Positions 14,211 to 21,830 of a stretch of DNA of 23,439 nt are shown here, one piece after another. Origin of the DNA: JAKOQB01 sp036824465 (GTDB taxonomy: Bacteria > Pseudomonadota > Gammaproteobacteria > Burkholderiales > Burkholderiaceae_F); assembly GCA_036824465.1 (NCBI GenBank), contig DAITAC010000067.1, forward strand, positions 1-23,439, in the 5' to 3' direction. Under the pieces are notes generated by a model. The model was not told where the DNA came from and searched no databases. It saw only the letters and a program-made list of their open reading frames with translations. Numbering within the stretch: position 1 is the stretch's first letter; each line of letters opens with the position of its first letter. A program made the translations under genes and the position numbers.

Positions 14211-16022
14211 ATGCCCGTCTACACACCGCCCGCGCGCGACCAGCAGTTCGTGATTCACGAGGTGATTGGCGCCGTCGAAGAATTCAAGGTGATGCCGCGC
14301 CATCACGAGGTCGACGTCGACATCATCAACCACGTGCTCGAGGAGGCCGGCAAGTTCTGCGCCGAAGTGCTGCTGCCGATCAACCGGCCCGGCGACGAGG
14401 AGGGTTGCACCTACGACCCGGAGACGCATGCGGTGCGGGCGCCGAAGGGCTTCCGCGAGGCCTACGACCAGTTCCGCGCCGCGCACTGGCAGGGCCTCGC
14501 CTCTGAATCCGAGTACGGTGGCCAGGGTCTGCCGCATCTGCTGCAGATCGCGCTGTACGAGATGCAGTACTCGACCAACCAGTCGTGGGCGATGTATCCG
14601 GGCCTCACGGTCGGCGCGTACGAGTGCCTGCTCAGGCACGGTTCGAAGGAGCAGAAGGACCTGTACCTGCCGAAGCTTACGTCGGGGGAGTGGACCGGAA
14701 CGATGTGCCTGACCGAAGCGCACTGCGGCACCGATCTCGGCATGCTGCGCTCGAAGGCAGAGCCGCAGGCCGACGGCAGCTACAGGATCAGCGGGGAGAA
14801 GATCTTCATTTCATCCGGCGAGCACGATCTGTCGGACAACATCGTGCACCTTGTGCTCGCGCGGCTGCCGGATGCGCCGGCGGGAACCAAGGGCATATCG
14901 CTGTTCGTGGTGCCGAAATTCGTTCCGCAGGGCAAAGGCGCGGACGCCAAGGTCGGCGCGCGCAACAAGCTGCACTGCGGTGGCCTCGAGGACAAGATGG
15001 GCATCCATGGCAACTCGACCTGCCAGATCATTCTCGACGGTGCGACCGGGTGGCTGGTGGGTGAGCTGAACAAGGGCCTGAACGCGATGTTTGTGATGAT
15101 GAACGGCGCGCGGCTTGCGGTCGGTGTGCAGGGTCTTGGCATCACCGAGGGCGCGTACCAGAACGCGGTGGCCTATGCGCGCGACCGCATCCAGGGCCGC
15201 TCGCTGTCAGGGGTAAAGATGCCTGAGAAGGCCGCCGACCCGATCATCGTGCATGCGGACGTGCGCCGCATGCTGCTGACCGCACGCGCGTATGCAGAGG
15301 GCGGTCGCGCATTTGCGTACTGGGTCGCGCTGCAGGCGGACAAGCAACTGCATCATCCGGACGAAGAACAGCGCAAGTTCGGTGCCGACATGATGGCGTT
15401 GATGACGCCGGTAGTAAAAGCCTTCCTGACCGACAACGGCTACCAGTGCGCGACCGACTGCATGCAGGTGCTGGGCGGCCACGGCTACATCCGGTCCAAC
15501 GGCATGGAGCAACTGGTGCGCGACGCGCGCATCAACATGATTTACGAAGGAACGAACGGCATTCAGTCACTCGACCTGATCGGCCGCAAGGTGCTGATGG
15601 ACAATGGCGCCAAACTGCGCAAGTTCGGTGCGGAAGTGGCGAAGTTCATCGAGGAGCACGGCACTTCGCCCGAGATGAACGAATTCGTCACGCCGCTGGC
15701 TGATCTCGGCGACAAGGTGACCAAGCTGACAATGGAACTCGGCATGAAGGCGTTCGCGAATCAGGACGAGGCGGGCGCGGCGGCGGTGAGTTACCTGCGC
15801 GTGATCGGCCACCTGTGCTTCGCTTATTTCTGGGCGAGGATGGCGCGCGCGGCGCTGACGCGGGTGAAGGAAGACGGTGACAAGGTCGATCCTTTCTACA
15901 CCAGCAAGCTCACCGTCGCGCGCTTCTACTTCCAGCGTCTGTTGCCGGAAACCGCGTATCACATTCGCGCGGTGCGTTCCGGCGCGAAGAACGTGATGGA
16001 ATTGCCGGCAGAGATGTTCTAA
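14211..16022 (+). CDS. Acyl-CoA dehydrogenase, DmdC-like (about 600 aa class)
   Basis: An FAD enzyme of 603 residues that introduces the alpha-beta double bond into acyl-CoA, the first step of beta-oxidation. It belongs to the long family related to 3-methylmercaptopropionyl-CoA dehydrogenase (DmdC), with an extra N-terminal segment (MPVYTPPARDQQFVIHEV) and a C-terminal extension after the core. The FAD/substrate signature MCLTEAHCGTDLG is at 165-177, and the candidate catalytic base is Glu446 in YEGTNGIQSLDLIGRK. The C-terminal part (GAAAVSYLRVIGHLCFAYFW to the end) is the extension common in this group. Followed by fadN- and fadA-type genes and preceded by tetR, it most likely acts on fatty acyl-CoA and not on the DMSP-derived substrate. 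Chain-length preference cannot be read from sequence. Confidence 0.95.
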   Translation: MPVYTPPARDQQFVIHEVIGAVEEFKVMPRHHEVDVDIINHVLEEAGKFCAEVLLPINRPGDEEGCTYDPETHAVRAPKGFREAYDQFRAAHWQGLASESEYGGQGLPHLLQIALYEMQYSTNQSWAMYPGLTVGAYECLLRHGSKEQKDLYLPKLTSGEWTGTMCLTEAHCGTDLGMLRSKAEPQADGSYRISGEKIFISSGEHDLSDNIVHLVLARLPDAPAGTKGISLFVVPKFVPQGKGADAKVGARNKLHCGGLEDKMGIHGNSTCQIILDGATGWLVGELNKGLNAMFVMMNGARLAVGVQGLGITEGAYQNAVAYARDRIQGRSLSGVKMPEKAADPIIVHADVRRMLLTARAYAEGGRAFAYWVALQADKQLHHPDEEQRKFGADMMALMTPVVKAFLTDNGYQCATDCMQVLGGHGYIRSNGMEQLVRDARINMIYEGTNGIQSLDLIGRKVLMDNGAKLRKFGAEVAKFIEEHGTSPEMNEFVTPLADLGDKVTKLTMELGMKAFANQDEAGAAAVSYLRVIGHLCFAYFWARMARAALTRVKEDGDKVDPFYTSKLTVARFYFQRLLPETAYHIRAVRSGAKNVMELPAEMF

Positions 16023-16035
16023 GGGCGCTTTTCAA

Positions 16036-16093
16036 CACCGAGACGCAGAGAACACGGAGAGCAGCGTTTCTCTATGTTCTCTGTGTTTTTGTG
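16036..16093. repeat. CAGAGAAC-type imperfect palindrome between dehydrogenase and fadN-type gene
   Basis: GAGAACACGGAGA (16048-16060) pairs with TCTCTATGTTCTC (16069-16081): eleven Watson-Crick pairs, one G-T pair and one mismatch around an 8-base loop. The outer flanks (CACCGAGACGCA and TGTGTTTTTGTG) extend the pairing imperfectly. It fills most of the gap and is AT-richer than its neighbours. It resembles a dispersed intergenic hairpin seen in many environmental proteobacterial genomes (from memory). Confidence 0.65.
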
Positions 16094-16099
16094 GTCAAC

Positions 16100-16105
16100 A
16101 AGGAG
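16100..16105 (+). promoter_or_regulatory. Ribosome binding site fixing the fadN-type start
   Basis: AAGGAG lies six bases before ATG 16112. A GTG at 16091 in the same frame would translate through this site and part of the palindrome, so it is rejected. Confidence 0.85.
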
Positions 16106-16111
16106 AATTCA

Positions 16112-18529
16112 ATGAGTAACTTCGTCGTACGCAAAGTCGCCGTGCTTGGCGCCGGCGTGATGGGCGCGCAGATTGCGGCGCATTGCGTCAATGCCAAGGT
16201 GCCGGTCGTGTTGTTCGATCTTGCTGCTAAAGAGGGACCGAAGAACGGCATTGCACTGAAGGCCATCGAAAATCTCAGGAAGCTGAGCCCGGCGCCCTTC
16301 GGCAACAAAGACGACGCGCAGTTCGTCGAGGCCGCGAACTACGACGAGCATCTCGAACTGCTCAAGGGCTGCGACGTGGTGATCGAGGCGATTGCCGAGC
16401 GGATGGACTGGAAGCATGACCTGTACAGGAAGGTCGCGCCGTTCATCGCGCCCAACGCGATCTTCGCCTCGAACACCTCGGGCCTGCCGATCGCCAAGCT
16501 TTCCGAAGTGATGGACGCGAGCCTCAAGGCGCGCTTCTGCGGCGTGCACTTCTTCAACCCGCCGCGCTACATGCATCTGGTCGAACTGATCGCGACGCCG
16601 GCCACAAGACCGCAGATCCTCGACGATCTCGAGACTTTTCTCACCAGCACCCTCGGCAAGGGCGTGGTGCGGGCCAAGGACACGCCGAACTTCATCGCCA
16701 ACCGCGTCGGCATCTTCGGCATGCTGGCCACCATCAAGGAAGCCGAGAAATACGGCATTGCCTACGACGTGGTCGATGACCTGACCGGCAGCAAGCTCGA
16801 CCGCGCCAAGAGCGCGACCTTCCGTACCGCTGACGTGGTGGGCCTGGACACGATGGCGCACGTGATCAAGACGATGCAGGACACGCTGCCGGCAACGATC
16901 GACCCGTTCGCCGCGCACTTCGCGACACCACCGGTGCTTAGGGCGCTGGTCGAAAAGGGTGCACTCGGCCAGAAGTCCAAGGCGGGCTTCTATCGGAAGG
17001 ATGGCAAGGTCATCAAGGTGCTCGATCCGAAGAAGCAGGACTACGTCGAGTCGACCGGCAAGGCCGACGAGCTGATCGCGCGCATCCTGAAGAAGAAGGA
17101 TCCGGCGGAGCGGCTGAAACTGCTGCGCGAAACCGATCATCCGCAGGCGAAGTTCCTGTGGGCGATCTTCCGCGACGCGTTCCATTACATCGCTGTGCAT
17201 CTTGAGTCGATCGCCGATACCGCGCGCGATGTCGACTTCGCGCTGCGTTGGGGCTTTGGCTGGAGCACGGGTCCGTTCGAGACCTGGCAGGCCGCGGGTT
17301 GGAAACAGATTGCCGAATGGGTGCAGGCCGACATCGACAAGGGTGAGGCTCTTTCGAAGGCGCCGCTGCCCAAGTGGGTGTTCGATGGACCTGTGGCCAA
17401 GGCCCGTGGCGTGCACACCAGGGATGGTTCCTGGTCGGTATCGAAGAAGAAATTCGTCGGCCGCTCTCAGCTTCCCGTCTACGCGCGACAGATCTTCCGC
17501 GCGGCGCTGGCAGGTGAAGGTGTGGCCTCCGGGCATGCGGCCGGCACCACGCTTCATGAAGATGACTCCTGCCGCATCTGGAAACTGGAGCAGGGTCTTG
17601 CGGGCGAAGTGCTGATCTTTTCGATCAAGACCAAGATGCACGCGATCGGACCCGGCGTCCTCAATGGGCTGAACAAGGCGATCGATCTGGCAGAGGCGGC
17701 CCATCGTGGTCTGGTCGTGTGGTCGCCCGATGAGCCGTTCTCGGTCGGAGCGGACCTGAACGCGATGCTGCCGGTGTTCATGGCTGGGGGCGCGAAAGCA
17801 ATCGGCCCCGAGGTTGCGAAGTTTCAGGACGCGATGATGCGGGTGAAGTACGCCTTGGTGCCGGTGGTGTCCGCGGTCAGCGGCATGGCGCTCGGTGGTG
17901 GTTGCGAGCTGGCGCTGCATTCGGCCAGGCGCGTCGCAAATCTGGAGAGCTACATTGGCCTGGTCGAAGTCGGCGTGGGCCTGATCCCAGGCGGCGGCGG
18001 ACTGAAGGAAGGCGCACTGCGCGGTGCGCTCGCGGCGCAAGCCGCGGGGCAGACCGACGTGTTCCCGTTCATCAAGAACTGGTTCACCAACGCGGCGATG
18101 GCGAAGGTCGCTACCTCCGCACACGAAGCGCGCGCCATGGGCTATCTGCTTCCGGGCGATACGATGGTCTTCAACAGCCATGAGCTCTTGTGGACGGCGA
18201 TCGGCGAAGCCTTCGCGATGCATGCGACCGGGTATAGGCCACCGTTGAAGCCGAAGGCGATCGCGGTCGCTGGCCGCACCGGCGTGGCGACGATCAAGGG
18301 CCAGCTCGTCAACATGCGCGACGGTGGCTTCATCAGCGCGCATGACTTCTTCATCGCCAGTTGCATCGCCGAAACGATGTGCGGCGGCGACCTTGAAGCG
18401 GGTTCGCTGGTCGACGAGCAATGGCTGCTCGATCTGGAGAGGAAGTTCTTCATGCAACTGGTGAACCATCCCAAGTCGCAGGAACGCATGATGGGAATGA
18501 TGCAATCGGGGAAGCCCGTTCGTAACTGA
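16112..18529 (+). CDS. 3-hydroxyacyl-CoA dehydrogenase/enoyl-CoA hydratase fusion, FadN type
   Basis: An 805-residue bifunctional beta-oxidation enzyme. The N-terminal NAD-binding domain has GAGVMG (13-18), and the dehydrogenase histidine is His146 in VHFFNPPRYMHLVEL. A C-terminal dehydrogenase region follows. The crotonase domain is at the C-terminus, with an oxyanion stretch FSVGADL and both hydratase glutamates, Glu599 in GGGCELAL and Glu619 in LVEVGVG. Their spacing of 20 equals Glu144/Glu164 of rat crotonase, so hydratase activity should be intact. Dehydrogenase-first order is that of Bacillus subtilis FadN and opposite to E. coli FadB. The end (QSGKPVRN) is family-like. The last codons form one arm of a large inverted repeat whose loop contains the stop. 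The thiolase follows 99 bases later; in B. subtilis fadN, fadA and fadE form one operon. Confidence 0.95.
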   Translation: MSNFVVRKVAVLGAGVMGAQIAAHCVNAKVPVVLFDLAAKEGPKNGIALKAIENLRKLSPAPFGNKDDAQFVEAANYDEHLELLKGCDVVIEAIAERMDWKHDLYRKVAPFIAPNAIFASNTSGLPIAKLSEVMDASLKARFCGVHFFNPPRYMHLVELIATPATRPQILDDLETFLTSTLGKGVVRAKDTPNFIANRVGIFGMLATIKEAEKYGIAYDVVDDLTGSKLDRAKSATFRTADVVGLDTMAHVIKTMQDTLPATIDPFAAHFATPPVLRALVEKGALGQKSKAGFYRKDGKVIKVLDPKKQDYVESTGKADELIARILKKKDPAERLKLLRETDHPQAKFLWAIFRDAFHYIAVHLESIADTARDVDFALRWGFGWSTGPFETWQAAGWKQIAEWVQADIDKGEALSKAPLPKWVFDGPVAKARGVHTRDGSWSVSKKKFVGRSQLPVYARQIFRAALAGEGVASGHAAGTTLHEDDSCRIWKLEQGLAGEVLIFSIKTKMHAIGPGVLNGLNKAIDLAEAAHRGLVVWSPDEPFSVGADLNAMLPVFMAGGAKAIGPEVAKFQDAMMRVKYALVPVVSAVSGMALGGGCELALHSARRVANLESYIGLVEVGVGLIPGGGGLKEGALRGALAAQAAGQTDVFPFIKNWFTNAAMAKVATSAHEARAMGYLLPGDTMVFNSHELLWTAIGEAFAMHATGYRPPLKPKAIAVAGRTGVATIKGQLVNMRDGGFISAHDFFIASCIAETMCGGDLEAGSLVDEQWLLDLERKFFMQLVNHPKSQERMMGMMQSGKPVRN

Positions 18530-18557
18530 CGTTACGAACGGGCTTCCCCATTGCATC
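18499..18557. repeat. 27-bp inverted repeat spanning the fadN-type stop codon
   Basis: The left arm (18499-18526, within the last ten codons) and the right arm (18531-18557, non-coding) are exact reverse complements over 27 bases except for one extra C at 18507. The loop is TGAC, whose first three bases are the stop codon. No T-run follows, so it is not an ordinary intrinsic terminator. It would form a very stable RNA hairpin. Confidence 0.95.
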
Positions 18558-18572
18558 TTTGAGGTCAGGACG

Positions 18573-18596
18573 CAAGGGGGCTTGGCAGCCCCCTTG
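18573..18596. repeat. G-rich hairpin before the thiolase gene
   Basis: CAAGGGGGCT (18573-18582), loop TGGC, AGCCCCCTTG (18587-18596): a perfect 10-bp stem. It lies 15 bases after the previous inverted repeat and 20 bases before the thiolase ribosome binding site. The form recalls REP-like intergenic hairpins of betaproteobacteria (from memory). Confidence 0.8.
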
Positions 18597-18628
18597 GATC
18601 CCCCGCCAAATGACGTAAGGAGAGAAAG

Positions 18629-19828
18629 ATGACTCGCCAAGTACAAGATGCCTACATCGTTGCCGCAACGCGCACGCCGATTGGCAAGGCGCCGAAGGGC
18701 AGCTTCAAGAATCTGCGGCCGGACGATCTGCTCGTCGCGGCGATCAGGAGCGCCATGGCGCAGGTGCCGTCGCTCGACCCGAAAGCGGTCGAAGACGCGA
18801 TCATTGGCTGTGCGATGCCGGAAGGTGAACAGGGGCTGAACGTCGCGCGCATTGCGGTGCTGCTTGCGGGGTTACCGAACACAGTCGCCGGCATGACGAT
18901 CAACCGCTTCTGCTCGTCGGGGCTCAATGCCGTGGCAATCGCGGCCGACCGCATCCGCGTCGGCGAGGCCGACGTGATGATTGCTGGCGGCGCCGAATCG
19001 ATGTCGATGGTGCCGATGTCGGGCAACAAACCGTCGCTGAACGCGCATATCTTCGAACGCGACGAGAACGTCGGCATCGCCTACGGCATGGGCATCACGG
19101 CGGAGAAGGTTGCCGCGCAGTGGAAAGTCACGCGCGAAATGCAGGACGAGTTCGCGTATCAGTCGCACATGAAAGCGATCGCCGGCCAGAAGGCCGGTGA
19201 GTTCGCCGGTGAGATCACGCCGATTGACGTGGTCGACAAGCTGCCTAACCTTGCGACGCATGAAATCGATGTGAAGACGCGCAAAGTCGCGCTCGACGAG
19301 GGCCCGCGCGCCGACACCAGCATCGAGGCGCTGGCCAGGCTGCGCCCGGTGTTTGCCGCGAAGGGCAGTGTCACTGCCGGCAACAGCTCGCAGACCAGCG
19401 ATGGCGCGGGTGCGCTGATTCTCGTCAGCGAAAAGGCGTTGAAGCAGTTCAACCTGACGCCGCTAGCCCGCTTCGTGTCGTTTGCCGTTCGCGGCGTTCC
19501 GCCCGAGATCATGGGCATCGGGCCGAAAGAAGCGATCCCGGCCGCGCTGAAACTCGCGGGACTGAAAGCCGAAGACATGGGCTGGATCGAATTGAACGAG
19601 GCTTTTGCCGCGCAGGCGCTCGCCGTGATCAATGACATCGGACTTGACAGCAGCAAGGTCAATCCGATCGGCGGCGCGATCGCGCTCGGCCATCCGCTAG
19701 GCGCCACCGGTGCCATCCGTTCCGCCACGCTGGTGCACGCGTTGCGCCGGCGCAATCTGAAGTACGGCATGGTGACAATGTGCGTCGGGACCGGCATGGG
19801 CGCGGCCGGGATCTTCGAACGCATGTGA
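18629..19828 (+). CDS. fadA: Acetyl-CoA C-acyltransferase (3-ketoacyl-CoA thiolase)
   Basis: A 399-residue thiolase that cleaves 3-ketoacyl-CoA with CoA, ending each beta-oxidation cycle. The acyl-enzyme cysteine is Cys95 in NRFCSSGLNA. The C-terminal catalytic residues are His355 in GGAIALGHPLGATG and Cys385 in CVGTGMGAAG. The family opening AYIVAATRTPIGK is present and the length is standard. AAGGAG lies six bases before the ATG. It follows the fadN-type gene, the usual multienzyme partner, and the two probably interact or are coexpressed. Two hairpins separate them and may set the relative amounts. A biosynthetic acetoacetyl-CoA thiolase is the alternative, but the context favours degradation. 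Confidence 0.95.
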   Translation: MTRQVQDAYIVAATRTPIGKAPKGSFKNLRPDDLLVAAIRSAMAQVPSLDPKAVEDAIIGCAMPEGEQGLNVARIAVLLAGLPNTVAGMTINRFCSSGLNAVAIAADRIRVGEADVMIAGGAESMSMVPMSGNKPSLNAHIFERDENVGIAYGMGITAEKVAAQWKVTREMQDEFAYQSHMKAIAGQKAGEFAGEITPIDVVDKLPNLATHEIDVKTRKVALDEGPRADTSIEALARLRPVFAAKGSVTAGNSSQTSDGAGALILVSEKALKQFNLTPLARFVSFAVRGVPPEIMGIGPKEAIPAALKLAGLKAEDMGWIELNEAFAAQALAVINDIGLDSSKVNPIGGAIALGHPLGATGAIRSATLVHALRRRNLKYGMVTMCVGTGMGAAGIFERM

Positions 19829-19957
19829 GCGGGTGAATGCGTCACCCTCGCATCGTCAAAGCGCAGGACAGCTTCGCGTTCGCCACGACCACGTTCAGCG
19901 AATCGCAGAGTGCGCGCGCTGGCGTCTTGCTGGCGGCACACGCGGGCTGACGAAACG

Positions 19958-20437
19958 ATGGTCGACTCCGTCGCCTCCCGCTTCTACGACGCATTCGCCG
20001 CGCGCGACTGGCGCGCCATGGGAGCGCTGTATGCCGACGACGCGAAGTTCTCCGATCCGGCTTTCGTCAATCTCGACGCAAACGAGGTGCGCGCGATGTG
20101 GCAGATGCTGGTCACGCGTGGCACTGACTTGCGACTCGAGCACGAGGTCCTCGACGAGACGGCCGACGCGGCGCAGGTGCGCTGGATCGCGCGCTACACG
20201 TTCAGCCAGACGGGCCGTCCCGTGGTCAACAACATCACGGCCGCGCTGCAATTGCGCGACGGTAAGATCGTGCGCCATCTGGACGTGTTCGACTTCCATC
20301 GCTGGGCGCGCCAGGCGCTTGGGGCGCCGGGCCTGCTGCTTGGCTGGACGCCCTTGTTCCAGCGCGCGGTGCAGAAGAAAGCGCGCGCAGGACTGCAGCA
20401 GTTCATGCAACGACTTGAAGAGAGAAGACCGGGATGA
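19958..20437 (+). CDS. NTF2-like (SnoaL-type) domain protein
   Basis: A 159-residue protein with an alpha-plus-beta cone fold: N-terminal helices (SVASRFYDAFAARDWRAMGALY), the DDAKFSDPAF turn and strands ending GKIVRHLDVFDFHRWARQALG. These are typical of the SnoaL/limonene-epoxide-hydrolase/ketosteroid-isomerase superfamily. The reaction is unknown; related proteins bind or isomerise small hydrophobic substrates, and a few help polyketide or steroid chemistry. The ATG at 19958 begins the conserved helix; the frame is open 16 codons upstream but that part looks unrelated. The stop overlaps the isomerase start by four bases (ATGA), so translation is coupled and a role in the same acyl-CoA pathway is likely. 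Confidence 0.82.
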   Translation: MVDSVASRFYDAFAARDWRAMGALYADDAKFSDPAFVNLDANEVRAMWQMLVTRGTDLRLEHEVLDETADAAQVRWIARYTFSQTGRPVVNNITAALQLRDGKIVRHLDVFDFHRWARQALGAPGLLLGWTPLFQRAVQKKARAGLQQFMQRLEERRPG

Positions 20438-21201
20438 CGATCAAGACCGAGACCGCGAACGGCGTCGCACGCATCGAGATCGCGCGACCCGAAAAGAAGA
20501 ACGCGATTACGGTCGCGATGTATTCGCAGCTGGCCGAGGCGATCGGCGTCGCGCACGACGATGCTTCGGTGCGCGCGATCCTCATTCACGGCCAGCCGGA
20601 CATCTTCACCGCAGGCAACGATCTCGAAGACTTTCTGAAGAATCCGCCGCGCGAAGGCATGAATGCGCCCGTGTTCAAGTTCATGCAGGCGCTTGGGCTG
20701 GCCGAGAAGCCTGTCATCGCAGCGGTGAACGGCGCTGCGGTTGGCATCGGCACCACGATGCTTATGCATTGCGACTTTGCCTACTGCGCCGACAACGCGA
20801 TGTTCTCGATGCCGTTTGTCTCACTCGGTCTGTGCGCGGAGTTCGCCTCGTCGCTGCTGGTGCCGCTCGCCGCCGGTTATCACAAGGCAGCGGAGAAACT
20901 TCTGCTGGCCGATCCGATCAGCGCCGAAGAAGCGCTCGAGATGAAGATCGTCAATCGCATCCTGCCGCCCAACGAGGTGCTGGCGTATGCGCAAAGGCAG
21001 GCGGCGCGCTTCAACGCATTGCCGCCGAATTCCGTGCGTGAGACCAAGCGGCTGATGAAGTCGGGATGGAGGACCGTGGTGGAGAAGATCATCGTCGACG
21101 AAGCGACAACCTTCGCCCGCATGCTGCAAAGCGCGGAAGCCAAAGAGGCCTTCACCGCGTTCTTCGAGCGGCGCAAACCGGATTTCTCGAAATTCAGCTA
21201 G
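20434..21201 (+). CDS. Enoyl-CoA isomerase of the crotonase family (ECI2/PECI-like)
   Basis: A 255-residue crotonase-fold protein. The oxyanion regions IFTAGNDLEDF (57-67) and NGAAVGIGTTMLMHCD (99-114) are present. The first hydratase glutamate is replaced (GTTML where hydratases have CELA). The region SMPFVSLGLCAEFASS (125-140) with Glu136 matches the PEGCSS-type active site of eukaryotic peroxisomal delta3,delta2-enoyl-CoA isomerases such as ECI2, with A-E-F for P-E-G. It should move double bonds in unsaturated acyl-CoAs so that they can enter beta-oxidation. Databases would often call it enoyl-CoA hydratase; the missing glutamate argues against that. It is coupled to the NTF2-like gene. 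Confidence 0.88.
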   Translation: MTIKTETANGVARIEIARPEKKNAITVAMYSQLAEAIGVAHDDASVRAILIHGQPDIFTAGNDLEDFLKNPPREGMNAPVFKFMQALGLAEKPVIAAVNGAAVGIGTTMLMHCDFAYCADNAMFSMPFVSLGLCAEFASSLLVPLAAGYHKAAEKLLLADPISAEEALEMKIVNRILPPNEVLAYAQRQAARFNALPPNSVRETKRLMKSGWRTVVEKIIVDEATTFARMLQSAEAKEAFTAFFERRKPDFSKFS

Positions 21202-21334
21202 GAGTCGGTTGTCGGGAGCTAAACACCGTTTGCCGACACGGCGGCGCAAACACCGGTAACTCACCCCGCCTGCCACTGAAACCATCGCCGATCCGAACTG
21301 TCAACTCCCGACTCGCAACGCCCGACGCCCGACT
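21201..21334. repeat. Spaced inverted repeat with GTCGGGAG units
   Basis: GTCGGGAG (21211-21218) recurs inverted as CTCCCGAC (21305-21312), with GAGTCGG before the first and a run of CCCGAC units (21322-21332) after the second. Together they fill the isomerase-thioesterase gap. The build resembles the element at 11623-11723 (GTCGGCAG units). Confidence 0.5.
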
Positions 21335-21343
21335 AATCGCCCC

Positions 21344-21781
21344 ATGCGCCTCCGTCCCGAAATCACTCTCGACGCGCTGAACGCACGCGGCGCGCGCCGG
21401 CTGCCGGGGTTGTTCGGTCTGCAGGTCTTGCACATCGACGAGCGCGAATTGCTGATGCGGATGCCGATCCGCGACGAACTGCTGGCACCGAATGGCTTCC
21501 TGCACGCGGCCAGCATCATCGCGGTGGCCGACACGGCGTGTGGATACGCCTGCATGGCGCATCTGCCCGACGGCGCGGAGAACTTCACCACGGTCGAGCT
21601 GAAGACAAACTTTCTTGGTACAGCGACCGAAGGAGCGATCGATGCCGTCGTGCGCGCCGCGCACCTTGGCCGCACGACGCAGGTGTGGGACGCAACCGTG
21701 GCCGAGGTTGCCACCGGAAAGACGCTCGCGCTGTTCCGTTGCACGCAGATGATCCTGTGGCCGAAGCCCGCGAAATCCTGA
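21344..21781 (+). CDS. PaaI-type hotdog-fold thioesterase
   Basis: A 145-residue hotdog thioesterase. The active-site helix region APNGFLHAASIIAVADTACGYA (48-69) carries Asn50, Gly51, His54 and Asp63, as in PaaI enzymes that hydrolyse aromatic or short acyl-CoA thioesters. FTTVELKTNFLGTATEG is the usual second conserved segment. It would release CoA from dead-end acyl-CoAs in the degradation cluster. The ATG at 21344 has no clear ribosome binding site. The substrate is not predictable; fatty acyl-CoA is suggested by context. Confidence 0.92.
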   Translation: MRLRPEITLDALNARGARRLPGLFGLQVLHIDERELLMRMPIRDELLAPNGFLHAASIIAVADTACGYACMAHLPDGAENFTTVELKTNFLGTATEGAIDAVVRAAHLGRTTQVWDATVAEVATGKTLALFRCTQMILWPKPAKS

Positions 21782-21830
21782 ACGAGCGCGGTGCATCCGA
21801 TGTTCGCTGCGCCACCACCTGGCACGCCAC

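Noticed and set aside
16109..18646. 845-codon open frame on the minus strand opposite the fadN-type gene
   Set aside because: It mirrors the codon structure of a strongly supported gene on the other strand, contains no recognisable domain, and arises from GC-biased third positions.
19833..21041. 402-codon plus-strand frame over the NTF2-like and isomerase genes
   Set aside because: Very rich in Arg and Ser with no family resemblance; the other frame encodes two recognisable proteins with coupled start and stop.
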